NCBI GenBank assembly: GCA_014529385.2 | Contig: CM043944.1 | Span: forward strand, 92,911,476 to 92,975,475 | Length of the DNA: 64,000 nucleotides | Direction: 5' to 3' | Source: Adiantum capillus-veneris | Lineage: Eukaryota > Streptophyta > Polypodiopsida > Polypodiales > Pteridaceae | Shown here: in pieces, positions 12,094 through 23,336 of the stretch | Position numbering within the stretch: the first letter of the stretch is position 1 | Layout of the letters: the number at the start of each line of letters is the position of its first letter | Translations under genes and position numbers: made by a program | The notes under the pieces: model-generated | What the model saw: the letters and a program-made list of their open reading frames with translations, nothing else | What the model was told of the DNA's origin: nothing | Databases searched by the model: none

Positions 12094-13320
12094 TCATGGA
12101 TTGGTCCTTTGATTGCATCTTTTCCATTCCTCTTTGCTTGGTGCAATAGGAACAATGAGTTGCCCTCCTTTAAGTGATAGCTTTAGCTGATTTGTATCCC
12201 AATCTGGTACTGCTTTGTATGTACGCATCCAAGGAATGCCAAGAATCATTGTCTCATTGATGTGTTCATTTGGCAAGCATACAAACTGATGCGGACATGA
12301 GCATCCATGTACTACCACGTTCAAGTTGACTACTCCCAATGTTGGAGTTGGATTCTTGCTGCATCCTTTGATTGTCGTTATTCCTGCGGTCAATGCTTGA
12401 CTTGTTGCCTTCTTGCATGTGGAATAATTGACTGTATTCAGTCTAGCTCCTGTGTCTACCAAAGCATTGGTGCTATGATTGTTGAGCTGTAATTTGATGC
12501 GGAGATCCATTCCATCTAACCAGTCATCATCTGTTGAAACTGCGTCTTTAGGTAATTCCCATTGTCGATCATCTAGCTCCAAAGTGTTGATGGGAATCGG
12601 TATGAGTACCCGAAGTCTAGCTTCCTCTTGGGCTTCATCAATAACCTGATGTCGCTTCATCTTCCTTTGTTTGGCTGCATGCATTCTCTCTAGCAATTCA
12701 TTGGTTAGTGGCAAATTGTATTTCTTTAAATGACATCCACTAATCCAATTAGCCATTGGTTCACCATCTAAGGTTGACAATTTTACTGCTCCACTTGGAG
12801 ATACATCTTCAATGATAAATGGCCCATTTCCCTTTTTCTTGAATTTGGAAATGTGTTGCTTAAGGGAATAGACTAGGACTAAGTCCCCTTTCTTGAAAAT
12901 TTTGGTAATTAAGTGGGAATCAAAAAACTGTTTATGTTTCCGCTTTTGTGCATAGATATGAGCTACAGTAGTTAGCCTTTGCTCGTCTAGCTTTTCCAAA
13001 TCTTTAAGTCTTTCTGACATTTCATGTCCAGTCCACTCAAGAGTTTGTGCTACCCTTAAGGTCGGCAATAGAAATTCTATTGGCAGTATGGCATCAAGAC
13101 CATAAACAAGGTTAAAGGGTGTAGCATTTAAAGCCGTTTTGAATGAAACTCGATAAGCCCATAGAGCAGCATGGAGATTCATTTCCCAGTCGGTCCTTCC
13201 TAAACTAATCATTTTGGTCAGTACTGAGCTAAGAATTTTATTCGTATGCCCAGCTTGTCCGCTTTCTTGTGGGTGATAGGGAGCGGATTTGTTATGGATA
13301 ACCATAAACTCATTAAGCAA
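12094..13320 (-). pseudogene. G1 integrase C-terminal half fused to a second retropepsin-like domain
   Basis: An open 408-codon stretch. It begins just after the second catalytic Asp of integrase, in the region with SAPYHPQESGQAGHTNK (the motif that carries the catalytic Glu, here QESGQAG), and continues through the integrase C-terminal domain (KKGDLVLVY, GPFIIEDV). After a charged linker, residues of about 260-390 form a second aspartic-protease-like domain. It has hydrophobic residues then LVDTGARLNTV (the catalytic D-T-G), a central KGCSKNPTPTLG strand, and ILGIPWMRTY near the C-terminus, the conserved I-L-G turn of retropepsins. G1 already has a separate protease before RT. A fusion of this kind behind integrase is not part of the standard gypsy plan. 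A 1-bp deletion near 13345 separates this ORF from the upstream integrase frame. Confidence 0.85.
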
Positions 13321-13328
13321 ATACTCTA

Positions 13329-14411
13329 TTACTCATTGAGAAAATGAGTTCCCCGATCACTGACAATCTCTATTGGCAGTCCATACCTTGTGAATACATA
13401 CTCATATAAGAATGCAGCAGTGGTTCTGGCATCATTCTTTTGGGTTGCCTTAGCCTCGGCCCATTTGGTCAAATAGTCCATAGCTACAATAATATATTGA
13501 GATTGGGTTTTATAAGTAGGTGGCTGTATCGGTCCAAAAAAATCTATACCCCATTTTGCGAAGGCTCTAGCCACCATCATTGGTCTTAAGGGCATGTTGT
13601 CTACTCGTGTTGGCATTTTTGCTCGTTGACAAGCATCACACCTTCGAACATATTCTTTGGCATCTGCAAAAAGTGTTGGCCACCATATGCCTACCATCAA
13701 GATTGCTCTTGCGGTGGTCTCACTAGAAGAGTGACCTCCAGCTAAACCAGCATGTGCTTGTTCTATAATCGAAATATACTCGTTTTCATTTGCACAAAGA
13801 CGCAAATGTTGATCTTTACCTCTCCGATACAATTGGTTCCCAATGAGAGCATAGTCTCTTGCTTCCATTTCAATTGCTCTTTGACGGCGTTTACTCATAT
13901 CCTCACGAAATGTTCGCCTTGATAAGTAAGTAACCAGATAGTTACTCCACTTAGGAACAGGTGACATTTGAAACAATGTTACATGAGGAATGGGTGGTTG
14001 TTTCTGACATTGAGGGCAATCTTTTACAAAAGATCGAACATCTCTTCTCATAGTCGGCCAAAATACTCCAAGTCTTACGATTCATTGCATAGTTTGGTCT
14101 TCCGCAAAGTGAAGTCCTACTATGGTAACATGTGCTTGACTTAGGTAATGATCCTTTTCTTCAGGGTTAATGCATAAAAGCAGTATCCCATATCGATTTC
14201 TTTTATATAGCCTCCTAGCTAGTAATTGATACATAGCCGATTGCTCAATTAAATGAATTGTGATAGGAAGTGGTGAATCCACTTGAGCTATTGTCATCAA
14301 TGACACAATTTTTTCAGACCATCTAGGTATCATTTCCACGGAGAACAAATAGGCATCTGGTAGATCATCATCTACCCCTTTAGGTGATTCCCCTGAAACA
14401 ATCCTTGACAA
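13329..14411 (-). pseudogene. G1 integrase: zinc domain and first half of catalytic core
   Basis: The same frame as RT continues with a TGA near 14079-14081. The HHCC zinc domain reads HAGLAGGHSS, then CDACQRAK. The core follows with GIDFFGPI (first catalytic Asp) and IVSDRGTHFLNE (second Asp). The frame is then lost by one missing base near 13345, where the intact sequence would read on through the next ORF. The part at 14082-14411 is the RNase H to integrase connection. Integrase would insert the cDNA into the host chromosome. Confidence 0.88.
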
Positions 14412-14420
14412 ATGATCAGC

Positions 14421-17257
14421 TCATTGATGTGTGGTGCCTTTTTTCACAACCACAGTGAAATCCAATTCGAGAAGAATGATGAACCGTATCACTATTCTTC
14501 CTGTGCTGCATGGCTTGTTGACCAAATATAACAAAGCTTGGTGGTCTACAAAGAACATAAACTTGTTGGCTAATAGGTAATGTCTATACTTTTTAATGGC
14601 ATAGATCATTCCTAGTCCTTCTTTTTCAGTGGTGGTGTAATTCTTTTCTGCCATATTTAATTGTCGGCTAGCATAAGAAATAGGAAAGTCAATTTTCACA
14701 TCGCCTGCTAGTATACAACCAATAGCAAAGTTTGAAGTATCTACGTGTACGTGGAATACCTTATCTCAATCGGGTGCTTTCAATATTGGAGCTGAGGTGA
14801 GAGCTTGCTTAAGCTTCATGAAGGATTCTTCTCATGCCTCGGTCCATTCAAAGTGCATAATCAAGATATACATGGGTTTTGCAATTATAGCATACATGTA
14901 GATGAACCGTCGGTAATATCCACAATGTCCCATGAAGGCTTCTACCCCTTTGACTGTTGTTGGTCTAGGCAAATCGGCAATGACATGAATCTTTTCAATA
15001 TCGGTAGCTATGCCATTTTTAGACACTATATGCCCAAGGATTTTCCCTTGTCTTCCCATGAATGTGCACTTTTCAGGGTTTAAGCAAATCCTATAAAGTC
15101 TACATTTTTCGAATACCTTTTTGAGGTGTTCAAAATGATCAGCTCGGATTGACGAATGTACGCATAAATCATCCATGTATACTTCCAAGAATTTTCGAAG
15201 ATACTCTTTGAAAGCATGGCTCATCAATCTCTGAAATGTGGCTGGAGCATTAGTTAACCCAAACAACATAACCCTATAGGCAAATATACCCCATTCTGTT
15301 GTAAAAGCAGTTTTATGCTGATCTTTTGGGTCAACCAAAAGTTGATTGTATCCCGAAAAGCCATCTAAGAAGTTGTAAGCTTCTTTTCCTGTCACTCGTT
15401 CTAAAACGTGCTCAGTTATCGGAAGAGGAAAGTTGTCTCTAATGGTAGCTGCATTCACTTTTTTGAGATTAACGCACACTCGTAAGTTCCCATTCTTCTT
15501 GGGTACTACCACAATTGGAGACACCCAATCAGTGTGTTCAATTTCGTAAATGAATTCAGCTTCCTTTAGTTTTTCAATCTCTTCTTTGATCTTTCTGGAA
15601 AATGTTTCGTTATAAGTGTATGGTCTCTGTCTACTTGGTTTTGCATCATCTCTCATGGGTATAGTATGTTGACAGATTTCTAGATCAACACCCTTGAGAT
15701 CCTTGTAAGACCAAGCAAAGATATCCTGGTATTCCTTTAACAAGCTTAGCAAAAGCTTTTCTTCTTCTTCTGTTAGGTCATTTGCTATGTAAGCCGGTCT
15801 AGGCTCTTCTCCTGGTTCAGCCAAGTCTACCCTTTTAGCGTTTTCAGGTCCTTCGTAAGACTCGCCTTGTTTCCGTAGTTCCCTAACAGGTTGTTCGGTT
15901 ATGATTTTCCGATCTTGGAGACTATACTTTTTGTAATGGGATGGAACATGCATTACATCCTTCCCATCCTCTTCCGTGGTCTCCATTTCGGTGGTGTATA
16001 TCTCCTTTAGAGGTTTTTTCAACTCTTGATATTTCTTTTTCCGCTTGACTCTGGTCATGAGTGGTTTTTTATCCTGATGTTCTTCATGAGCACCCTTCCT
16101 TGTTTTTCTTAATGCCTGAGACATTTTCGAGGTTCCCTTTGAAGGATATCTGCCAGTTATTTTGTCCTTGACACAATCACTAACATCTACTTGCATCAGG
16201 AATTGTGTTTTACTGGAGGCTGATGGCATAGGTCGTGCTTTCACAATTTTAGTGTCCTTCTTTCTTCTACACCATTTTTGTCTTCTTGATTTCTGGTTTG
16301 GAAAGTCAAAAAACTTTTCCTCCCCTCCCCTTAAGAGTAATTGAGCCCTCATATGCTCTTTTTGTGATCCCGAATCTTCTGAGGTAGCTAAGTGTTCATC
16401 TAACTCGTCAGTTGCATCGTAATAGAGGTCAAAAAAGACTTGTTGAGCTTTCATCAAGTCCTTTGTTTCTTGATCCTTGTTTTCAATGTTGACTGACATC
16501 ATTTGGATGGGAATTATGTCGTAGCCATCCTCATTGCAAAATTGAGTAGGCATAGACGTGTTCACGCATACATCCATTGTCGCTAAGATTTGAGTCCACT
16601 CGAATGGTTTGAATAAATGTTCTGGTATGTAAGCTTTGTCTGTATAGTCCCTTTCTAGGATACATTCCTCTCGTCTCAAGCTTCCATTTTCTGAAGCTCC
16701 GCACATCCAAATAGGAGTGTCTTTGTTTAGCCAAGATGGGAGTTTAGTTTCAACCGAAGAGACTGAATCAAACTCTTGTACGGGTGTTTTCAAGACATCT
16801 CTATAGGTGTGATCTTTTAGATTGACTCTTGTTATAGATCCCACCTGCTTTAAGTACAGATAGTCGTTTCCCCAATCTTGGATAAGCTGTACGTGTCGCA
16901 TGAAAGGTCTTCCCAATATGATTTCATAGTTGAGTTTTTTCCCAAAGTCTACTATGGCAAAAGTGCGTTGATATTCAATTCCACAGGAGTTGACTATCAC
17001 TTTTCTAGTAGCCCTAATGGTCTTTCAATGTGTCCGTCAGCCAATTGCAATTTCATTCGCGTTTGTCTAATGGATGGCTGTCCCCAGGATTCCCATACTA
17101 TTTTAGTGGCTATGGCTATGTCCGCTCCACTATCCAGTATTGCCATGGTTTCAATGTCATTATATTTCACTGGGAGGGTGGTGTTTCCTTCTTCCGCTTC
17201 ATAATATCTCTGACCTTGTTCATAGGAAATGATCGAATCTCTTTGTTTCCATTTCAT
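14421..17257 (-). pseudogene. G1 protease, reverse transcriptase and RNase H
   Basis: The first protease starts near 17257 with AILDSGADIAIA (catalytic D-S-G), shifts frame near 17000, and ends with ILGRPFMRHV. A charged region of about 300 residues follows, then RT: KAEFIYEIEH, VVPKKNGNLRVCV, LDGFSGYNQ, and the catalytic YMDD at about 15169-15180 in VYMDDLCVHS. The connection with GHCGYYRRFI leads to RNase H (FPISYASRQL, then FVDHQALLYL). In-frame stops occur at 14832-14834, near 14766 and at 14421-14423. At the last, HQ-stop-ADHLSR points to an original CGA codon. This is the polymerase section that copies element RNA into DNA. Confidence 0.92.
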
Positions 17258-18074
17258 TTTTTGAGTTTCCCAGATTCTTAGAGATTAACCCCGTTATCCC
17301 CACCTTCTCTAGGGTTTTCTGTAAGTCATTCCATAAGTATGGCCCGAGTTTCAATAGTTCTCCCAAAGTAAGAGTGCATTGGATAGGTGTAGACATGATT
17401 GAGTGAATGTTGTCTACTTCTAGGGTCTGTTTGGATCTTTTGACTTGAGTGGTCTTGCAAATGATAGATTCATCTTCGTAATCTCCCAAGTAAGAAGGTA
17501 ATGTTTTTAATGTCATTGGTTTAGATTTCCCTGAAGCCTCTGATCCACAATCCCCGTACGAGAATTATAAATCCATGTTCATATCAGATGGTAGGTTATC
17601 CAACCAGACTTCCTCTATAGGAGCTGACTTTAAAGTTAGGCTCCCATCATTGATCTCCCTTACCTTTTCCCATAAATGTCCTGGCCAATCTTCCTCTACG
17701 AATGGAATTCCGTCTAAGGCATCTTCATTGTCTGGTACTATGAGCTCTGGTTCATTTGTTTCAAGGTGGGGTTCTGCCACCATATTGGATTTTGCTTTCG
17801 TTTCTTCTACCGCAAGCTCTTTCGGCTTTGCAATACTTTCAAGATTGGGTTTCTGTTTATCTAGCATTTCCTGCGTGATTCTTATCAAATTTTGATAAGC
17901 TTCCAACTTAGCTGCTTCCATGTCTGGAGATGGATAGTTTTTCCATTTATTTTCCATGTTTTGGCCTGCTTTAAGTCCTGCTTGGTAGGCTTCCAAGGTG
18001 GCATTGATAGGCTCATGAATTTTATCAACCAGAATGGATCCTCCAGATTTCACGGTTGTTTTCCTTGAATTCAC
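17220..18074 (-). pseudogene. G1 gag-protease linker region
   Basis: Two stretches, 17565-18074 and 17220-17516, share one frame and are separated by a stop. The first is acidic, with a helical section (AGLKAGQNMENKWKN, then QNLIRITQEMLDKQK) and a DWPGHLWEKVREI segment. The second has TLTLGELLKLGPYLWNDL. I see no known domain. They lie between the nucleocapsid zinc knuckles and the protease, so they are most likely a Gag C-terminal extension. The first ATG is not a reliable start, because the frame shifts from gag just upstream near 18090. Confidence 0.6.
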
Positions 18075-18096
18075 TGGCAGTTTCTTTTGACTTGTC

Positions 18097-19440
18097 CTAG
18101 GCTAGAATTTTTGCTTTCTCTTCTTGTTCAACTCGTTGTTTTTGTTTTCTCATCCCATATCTTTTGCTTCTGCTCCTTTTGATTCTTTGAGAAGAAACTT
18201 TCGTGTTCTCCAAATCATCAGAGGAATTGTGCTTCTTTTTCTTTGCCTGGGCTTTAGTGATTACCTTGATTGGAACAATCGGTTTACTCTCCGATGAGCT
18301 ACTAGGCATTACTTGGACTACGTTGACTACAGTTTTTCCCTTGTTCAAAGGATTCTTAGGACAATCTTCTGAAAAGTGTCCTCCCTTTTTGCAACATTGT
18401 ATGAAATAGGCTTCAATTGGTTTGAGGTTTTTGTCAGGCTCTGGACATTCATTCTTCCAATGGTCATCAACACCACAGTTATGATAGTTTCCTGTTCTGG
18501 GCTTCATCATGGGTCTTCCCATGGGAGGTCCGACACCTTGATTAGCTACATAATACATTGGTGTGAGCTCTGGTGGAGCATAAGTCATGGTTTCCTCCAC
18601 TGGTGGTGGATGTGGGCTATACCAATCTCCCTCTACCATTACTGTAGATGGACTAGGCTCTGCATAGGTTGTAACAGGCACTAATGCTTGTTCATCTATG
18701 ACTGCTTCTGAGTGCATGTACTTTACAGGCACCGCATTATGTCCTGAGTAAGGAGGTTGTTGTCCCAACACAGGTTGAGGTCTCTCCATACCCATTGGTG
18801 GTCTTTGAACTTGAGCCATATTAGGCTGATATCTGTACATGGGTTGTCCTTGGGGCCTCATGAGCACGTACTGAACATTCCCATCATACTTTGGTCTGAA
18901 ATAGCACTCGTGGGTCTCGTGGTTGGTCCATTTACCGTCGATTGCACACCATTTTTGTGGCCTAATTGGTTGTCCTTGTGGGGATATCCCCTATCCTGGT
19001 CCTCTCATAGGTGCTTTTTGCATATTGTTCATCATGTCATTCATCCTCTTTAGCAGATCTTCTATGGATGAGAGTGGTGCCGCAGCAACCGTTCCCACTT
19101 GTGCTAGTTTTGTGGATGCAGTCTTCTCGCTTTGGTTATCCTTAGGGATGTCCTCTTCATTGAAGATCTCACAATTGTCTCCTAGGTTGATAGCATCAGA
19201 CACACACGCCTCTAGGGTTGTATGCTTTTTACTATAGAGTATAGCATGAAGTTCTTTGTTTAGCAGTCCCTCCAGAAACAATGATACAAGTCACTCTTCT
19301 GCAGGTATCTCCATGTCTGGGCATCTGGCAATGTATTGTTTCATTCGAGTTGCACAATCCCTAACAGACTCACCATGTTTCTGTTTGAAGCTTATGAAGC
19401 CCTGGTTTGAGTACTCACCTTAGATTGACTTGTCGTCAAT
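18097..19440 (-). pseudogene. G1 gag: truncated capsid region and nucleocapsid
   Basis: The capsid-like part reads SFKQKHGESVRDCATRMKQ on the minus strand near 19290-19400, then a TGA at 19291-19293, then LVSLFLEGLLNKEL. This is the second half of the common retrotransposon gag fold. The first half, with its aromatic motif, is not visible upstream. A proline-rich section (18600-18860) precedes two zinc-knuckle relics, CGVDDHWKNEC and CCKKGGHFSEDC. In both, the leading cysteine of the C-x2-C pair is out of place. A Lys/Arg-rich tail follows and stops at 18097. Gag would build the particle that packages element RNA. Confidence 0.8.
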
Positions 19441-21260
19441 TTATACTTGATTCAATTGCAACTTTCTGTCAAGCCACTGATTCCTCATCTGCAACCTGAT
19501 TCCTGTACAAAATTTATCAAATTAGCTATTTTTCTGTAAGGACAGTAGAGCTCTTGAGAACTCCAGTGATTAGTCTCTGTATTTCACTTCAATTCGTGCT
19601 ATGGAAGTTGACTTTCAGATTCAGCTTAGCAAAATCAAAGATCTAATCTGCAATCTGTAAACTGAGTGTATCTGTACCAATCTTGATCCGATTGAACCCA
19701 AAATTGCCCTATGGTCTTATATTATGATGGTCTAACACTGTATAAGCCCAAAAGTCAAATTTGAAGTCTCTGGATAGCAGAAGTAAATAATCGTGATTGT
19801 TTACTTTTGTCACTTTTTTGCACTTTTTGAATTGTTTTGGCAAGTATACAACTTGTTAAAGCCCTTGGGCAAGTTTCAACAAGTTTGGACAAAATTTGAT
19901 CAAGTTTACCCACTGTTCTGTGTCCGCAGACTCTGATTTCAAGAATCTGGCTTAAGTCTCACTTTTGTGGTCCAAATTTCACCAAAATTGATTTGTGGGG
20001 TCTAATTGATGTGCTTGACCTTGTGGTATACTCAAATTTGCAAAATCTCCAAGTTTTGAAGCAGATGTAAATAATCGCGATTATTTACTTCTCACAATTT
20101 TTTACAAATTTTTGTCCTAACTTTGACACAGATCTGTTAAGCACCTTATGTTAAGGTCACTAGCCAATTTTCATCAAGTTTGGGCAATTGTTGGTCAAAT
20201 GGTCATCAATTATCTGTCCGGAGACTAACTTTGGAATTTTTGTCACAATTTTCACTCCAGTGATCCAAATCTTACCAAATTTGGTTTGTGGGCTTATTAC
20301 AACATGGTAAAGCTAGTGGTATGCCAACTTGGTAAAAAAAAAAACAAAAACAGGGCATATGTAAATAATCGCGATTATTTACTTTTGCCAAAATTTTGCA
20401 TTTCCTCAATTCACACTCAAGATTTAAAAAGTCAGTACAATCTTTAGTTTTCACCCAGTTTTTTGCCAATTTAGTGATCCAAAATCTCTTGGGCCTTTAC
20501 AAAAGTTGTTTGTACACATGCAATGAGTCAATAATATGAGTTGGGTAATTTAGAGCAAAAAGTTAACAATCGCGATTATTAACTTGAGGCTTGAAATGAG
20601 CACTTTTTTGCAATTTTCTCAAAGACAGTCTTTTTATGATATTTTTTAAGCTTATAATCAAGTCAAAACTTAATTGGGCCTAAAATGTCAAGAAAAAATA
20701 AATAATGTGAGTTTTGGTCAACTTCTTGAAATTTTTACCTCGAAGTGTCCTTGAGCTCACCCACTGGTTCGGACAACTCTTAGGCTTACTCCCCAGTTGG
20801 ATTGAATGAATTCGAGTCTTTTCAAGCTATTTCTAGCCGTAGACCTGAAATTTTGCAACTTTACATAACAACTCACACTTGATTCTTTTAGAGAGAGAAA
20901 TGCTATGAAATCCACCTCGGATCCTACTTACCCTACTCCTAGTTTCTCATGCAATGGGGTTGTGGAAAGTATCCACACACACTCGTTTTCTTGTGTTTTT
21001 TATGTTTTTCAGAGTCTTGATCTTAAGACTTGTCTCATCTACCAATCATTCTCCAAATCCTAATCTAAATCTACAATCCTATAGTCCTAAAGGTACTCAA
21101 CAAGTACGATTACTTCCAAGCTACCTCTAAATAGCAAAAGACGACAATCTTAAGCTATGCGGTTTCTAAAAGAGAGTTTTGAACTCTAGGCAAACCTAGA
21201 GGAAGTTAAAGGACAATTACACAACACGCTCGTATTTTTCCCTAGTTTAGGTCTCTTCGA
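19441..21260. other. G1 5' leader with palindrome block 2
   Basis: About 1.8 kb of AT-rich sequence between the primer site and gag, without a convincing reading frame. It contains four copies of the palindrome at 19783-19804, 20067-20088, 20361-20382 and 20562-20583, spaced 284, 294 and 201 bp. Copies two and three are perfect palindromes. Units share words such as tttgggcaa and caagttt. In an intact element a leader of this kind would carry packaging and dimerisation signals. Confidence 0.8.
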
Positions 21261-21278
21261 TCCCCGGCAGCGGCGCCA
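21261..21278 (-). other. G1 primer-binding site, tRNA-Asp type
   Basis: On the minus strand TGGCGCCGCTGCCGGGGA lies two bases after the CA end of the 5' LTR. It starts with TGG, which pairs with the tRNA CCA end, and matches from memory the plant tRNA-Asp acceptor end except for one base. This fixes the direction of the element. Confidence 0.8.
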
Positions 21279-21280
21279 AA

Positions 21281-22200
21281 TGTGGGACGCATGTCTAACC
21301 TCACCATCTTATCTTATTGCAGTATTAGCGAGAACCACGATTAATTTGTCAAACCATGGGACGAAGCTGACTCGACTAGTGCATAGAGGCTACAAGAGGT
21401 TGTCAATCTCTTGGAAAACAACTAACAACTTGCATCTAACTCAAGCTACACTCAAGTGACTGAAATCACCAAAAGCCAATCGCTCATCGGCAAGCAAATC
21501 ACATCCGTTATAGCATCAAATGACATCCAAACGTAACGAAATTTTTAGGACAAGTTTATAAGACCTAAGCACACATGCCTATGGCCTCAAACCCCACTTT
21601 AGGTCAAGTTTCAAAATCGCGATTATTAACAACAGTGGATTTTTGACCTAGTCGTTTTCGACCCAGAATGCATCTAAATGCTTAGTAATGATGCCCCAAT
21701 ACCCTGCCTATGCTTAGTTTTCATTTTAAAAGATTAATTCCTAGTTATGATGAAATTAGGCCGCGGGTCGGCGACGCCAAAAGCTACGAAATACTGTGAA
21801 TGGGTTACGTCAATGCGTAGAGCTCTTACCTGTGGTTGCAATGCAACAAACGCATTCGCAATGTGACAACCAGAGAGGGAGTAGGAAGCGCGAGAAGGAG
21901 AGAAGTGAGCGCGGTTAGCTCACGCTGTGTATTTCTTATCCAAAAACTTATAAAAAACTTGCAAAAATTGGCTTTTATACCTTAGCCAAGGTTTTTGGGT
22001 GGTCAAAAGTAATAATCTGGAGTTCTACCAAAACTGGGAATTGATTGGCTGATACAATCTAGAAGCTTGTAGCCCCGGCTCATTAATTACAAGGTTTACC
22101 AAGAAAATAGGAGTTACAATATTGCCAATTTATCAAAATAATAATTGTTTTTACAAGGAGAACTCCGAAAAATGGTGTCCGCGTTAGCTTGCTGCTAACA
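21281..22200 (-). repeat. G1 5' LTR (right copy, 920 bp)
   Basis: It is the partner of 4772-5692, beginning TGTGGGACGC and ending TTGCTGCTAACA. It carries the half palindrome at 21613-21630. The G1 promoter would lie here, reading leftward. I cannot point to a TATA box with confidence. Confidence 0.93.
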
Positions 22201-22205
22201 ATCGA

Positions 22206-23132
22206 TGATTTGCTGATCACTGGACCAAATGAGAGACATATTGCTGAATTTAAGGCTGATTTGAATGCTACTTTCAAGATGAAATATTTGGGGCTGTTGC
22301 ATCATTACTTGGGTATACAGTTTAAGCAGTGTGATGGTGGTATTGCCTTGTGTCAGAAAAGTTACATAGAGACATTGCTATGTAAGTTTGGACTTGAGGA
22401 TTGCAAACCTATTGCCACTCCCATGGAAACAAGTTTGAAGTTGAGTCTACATGATGGTGGCAATCCTGCTGATGTCACTCTTTACCAAACTGCTGTTGGC
22501 TGCCTGATCTATGTATGCAACACGAGGCCAGATATTCAGTTTGCAGTCTCACAGGTCAACAGATTTATACATAGCCCAGGGTCTAAGCATTGGCAGGTTG
22601 TCAAGAGAATTTTCCGCTACCTTAGTGGCACTTTACATCTTGGCTTGTTTTATCCCAAGGGGGGATCATTGCCACCAGACTTAGATTGGGCTGGTTGTTT
22701 TGACACACGAGTGTCCACAAGTGGTTTTTGTTTCATGCTTGGCAGTTCATGTATATCATGGTTGAGCAAGAAGCAACCTACTGAGGCCACTTCGAGTTGT
22801 GAGGCTGAGTACAGAGCAGTCTTCACCGCTACGGTTGAGTGTGTATGGCTCAAATGCCTTATGGCTGATTTGGGTGTTGGATAGGAGACTACCAACACTA
22901 TCTACATTGTCAGAGCGCATTGGAAGTTGCGAGGAACCCAATTTTTCATGCTCGCACAAAGCACATTGAGGTGCATTACCACTATGTCAGGGAGAGGCTC
23001 TCAGCAGGAGAGATCAGCTTGGCTTATGTGCCAACACAGGACAACCTTGCAGATCTTTCCACAAAGGCATTGTCTCGTGAGAAGCTTGAAGCTTTCTGCA
23101 AAGCTTTGGGCTTACTCCCCTTTGTGGACTGA
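22206..23132 (+). pseudogene. copia copy 2, downstream part: RT after YVDD and RNase H
   Basis: Coding resumes with DDLLITGPNERH on the right of G1. Compared with copy 1, an 18-bp in-frame deletion near 22683 removes six residues including the first catalytic Asp of RNase H (SDSDWAG is reduced to DWAG). A TAG at 22882-22884 and a 4-bp loss near 22907 break the frame. The last 70 residues then resume in a shifted frame and end at 23132. Apart from these lesions it is nearly identical to copy 1. Confidence 0.92.
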
Positions 23133-23206
23133 TCATGTCTTTAGGGCATGGCACTTCCCTTTACTCATGTGCCAACTCTCGTTCATCACATCACTCCAGG
23201 GGGATT

Positions 23207-23336
23207 TGTTACCATATACATGTGGTAGTGATGCGTGTGAACACGCGAGGACCGCCAGGGCATTTTTCCCTCTTTAGGAGGTTTTTTCCCCCGAGCATTG
23301 TATATACGCCCATCACTCTAGGGCTATCTATCTTTC
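23207..23336 (+). repeat. Truncated 3' LTR of copia copy 2
   Basis: Begins TGTTACCATA after a polypurine tract and matches the first 130 bases of 2700-2927. It then diverges abruptly after GGGCTATC-TATCTTT. The last 100 bases of the LTR are missing, so the right end of the copia array was lost before or during later rearrangement. Confidence 0.85.

Larger units (their letters stand above)
4772..22200 (-). mobile_element. G1: 17.4-kb Ty3/gypsy element nested in copia copy 2
   Basis: Two LTRs of 921 and 920 bp bound the element, with TG/CA ends and a nearly perfect 5-bp target duplication. All coding is on the minus strand in the order gag, protease, RT, RNase H, integrase, second retropepsin-like domain, ORF Y, spacer, ORF X. 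The RT-before-integrase order makes it gypsy. There is no chromodomain behind the integrase. The size, the tRNA-Asp-type primer site and a large ORF after pol recall the Athila/Tat group of plant gypsy elements, but I cannot place it without a tree. The LTRs differ by several percent by eye. All ORFs contain stops, so it cannot move on its own. Confidence 0.93.
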
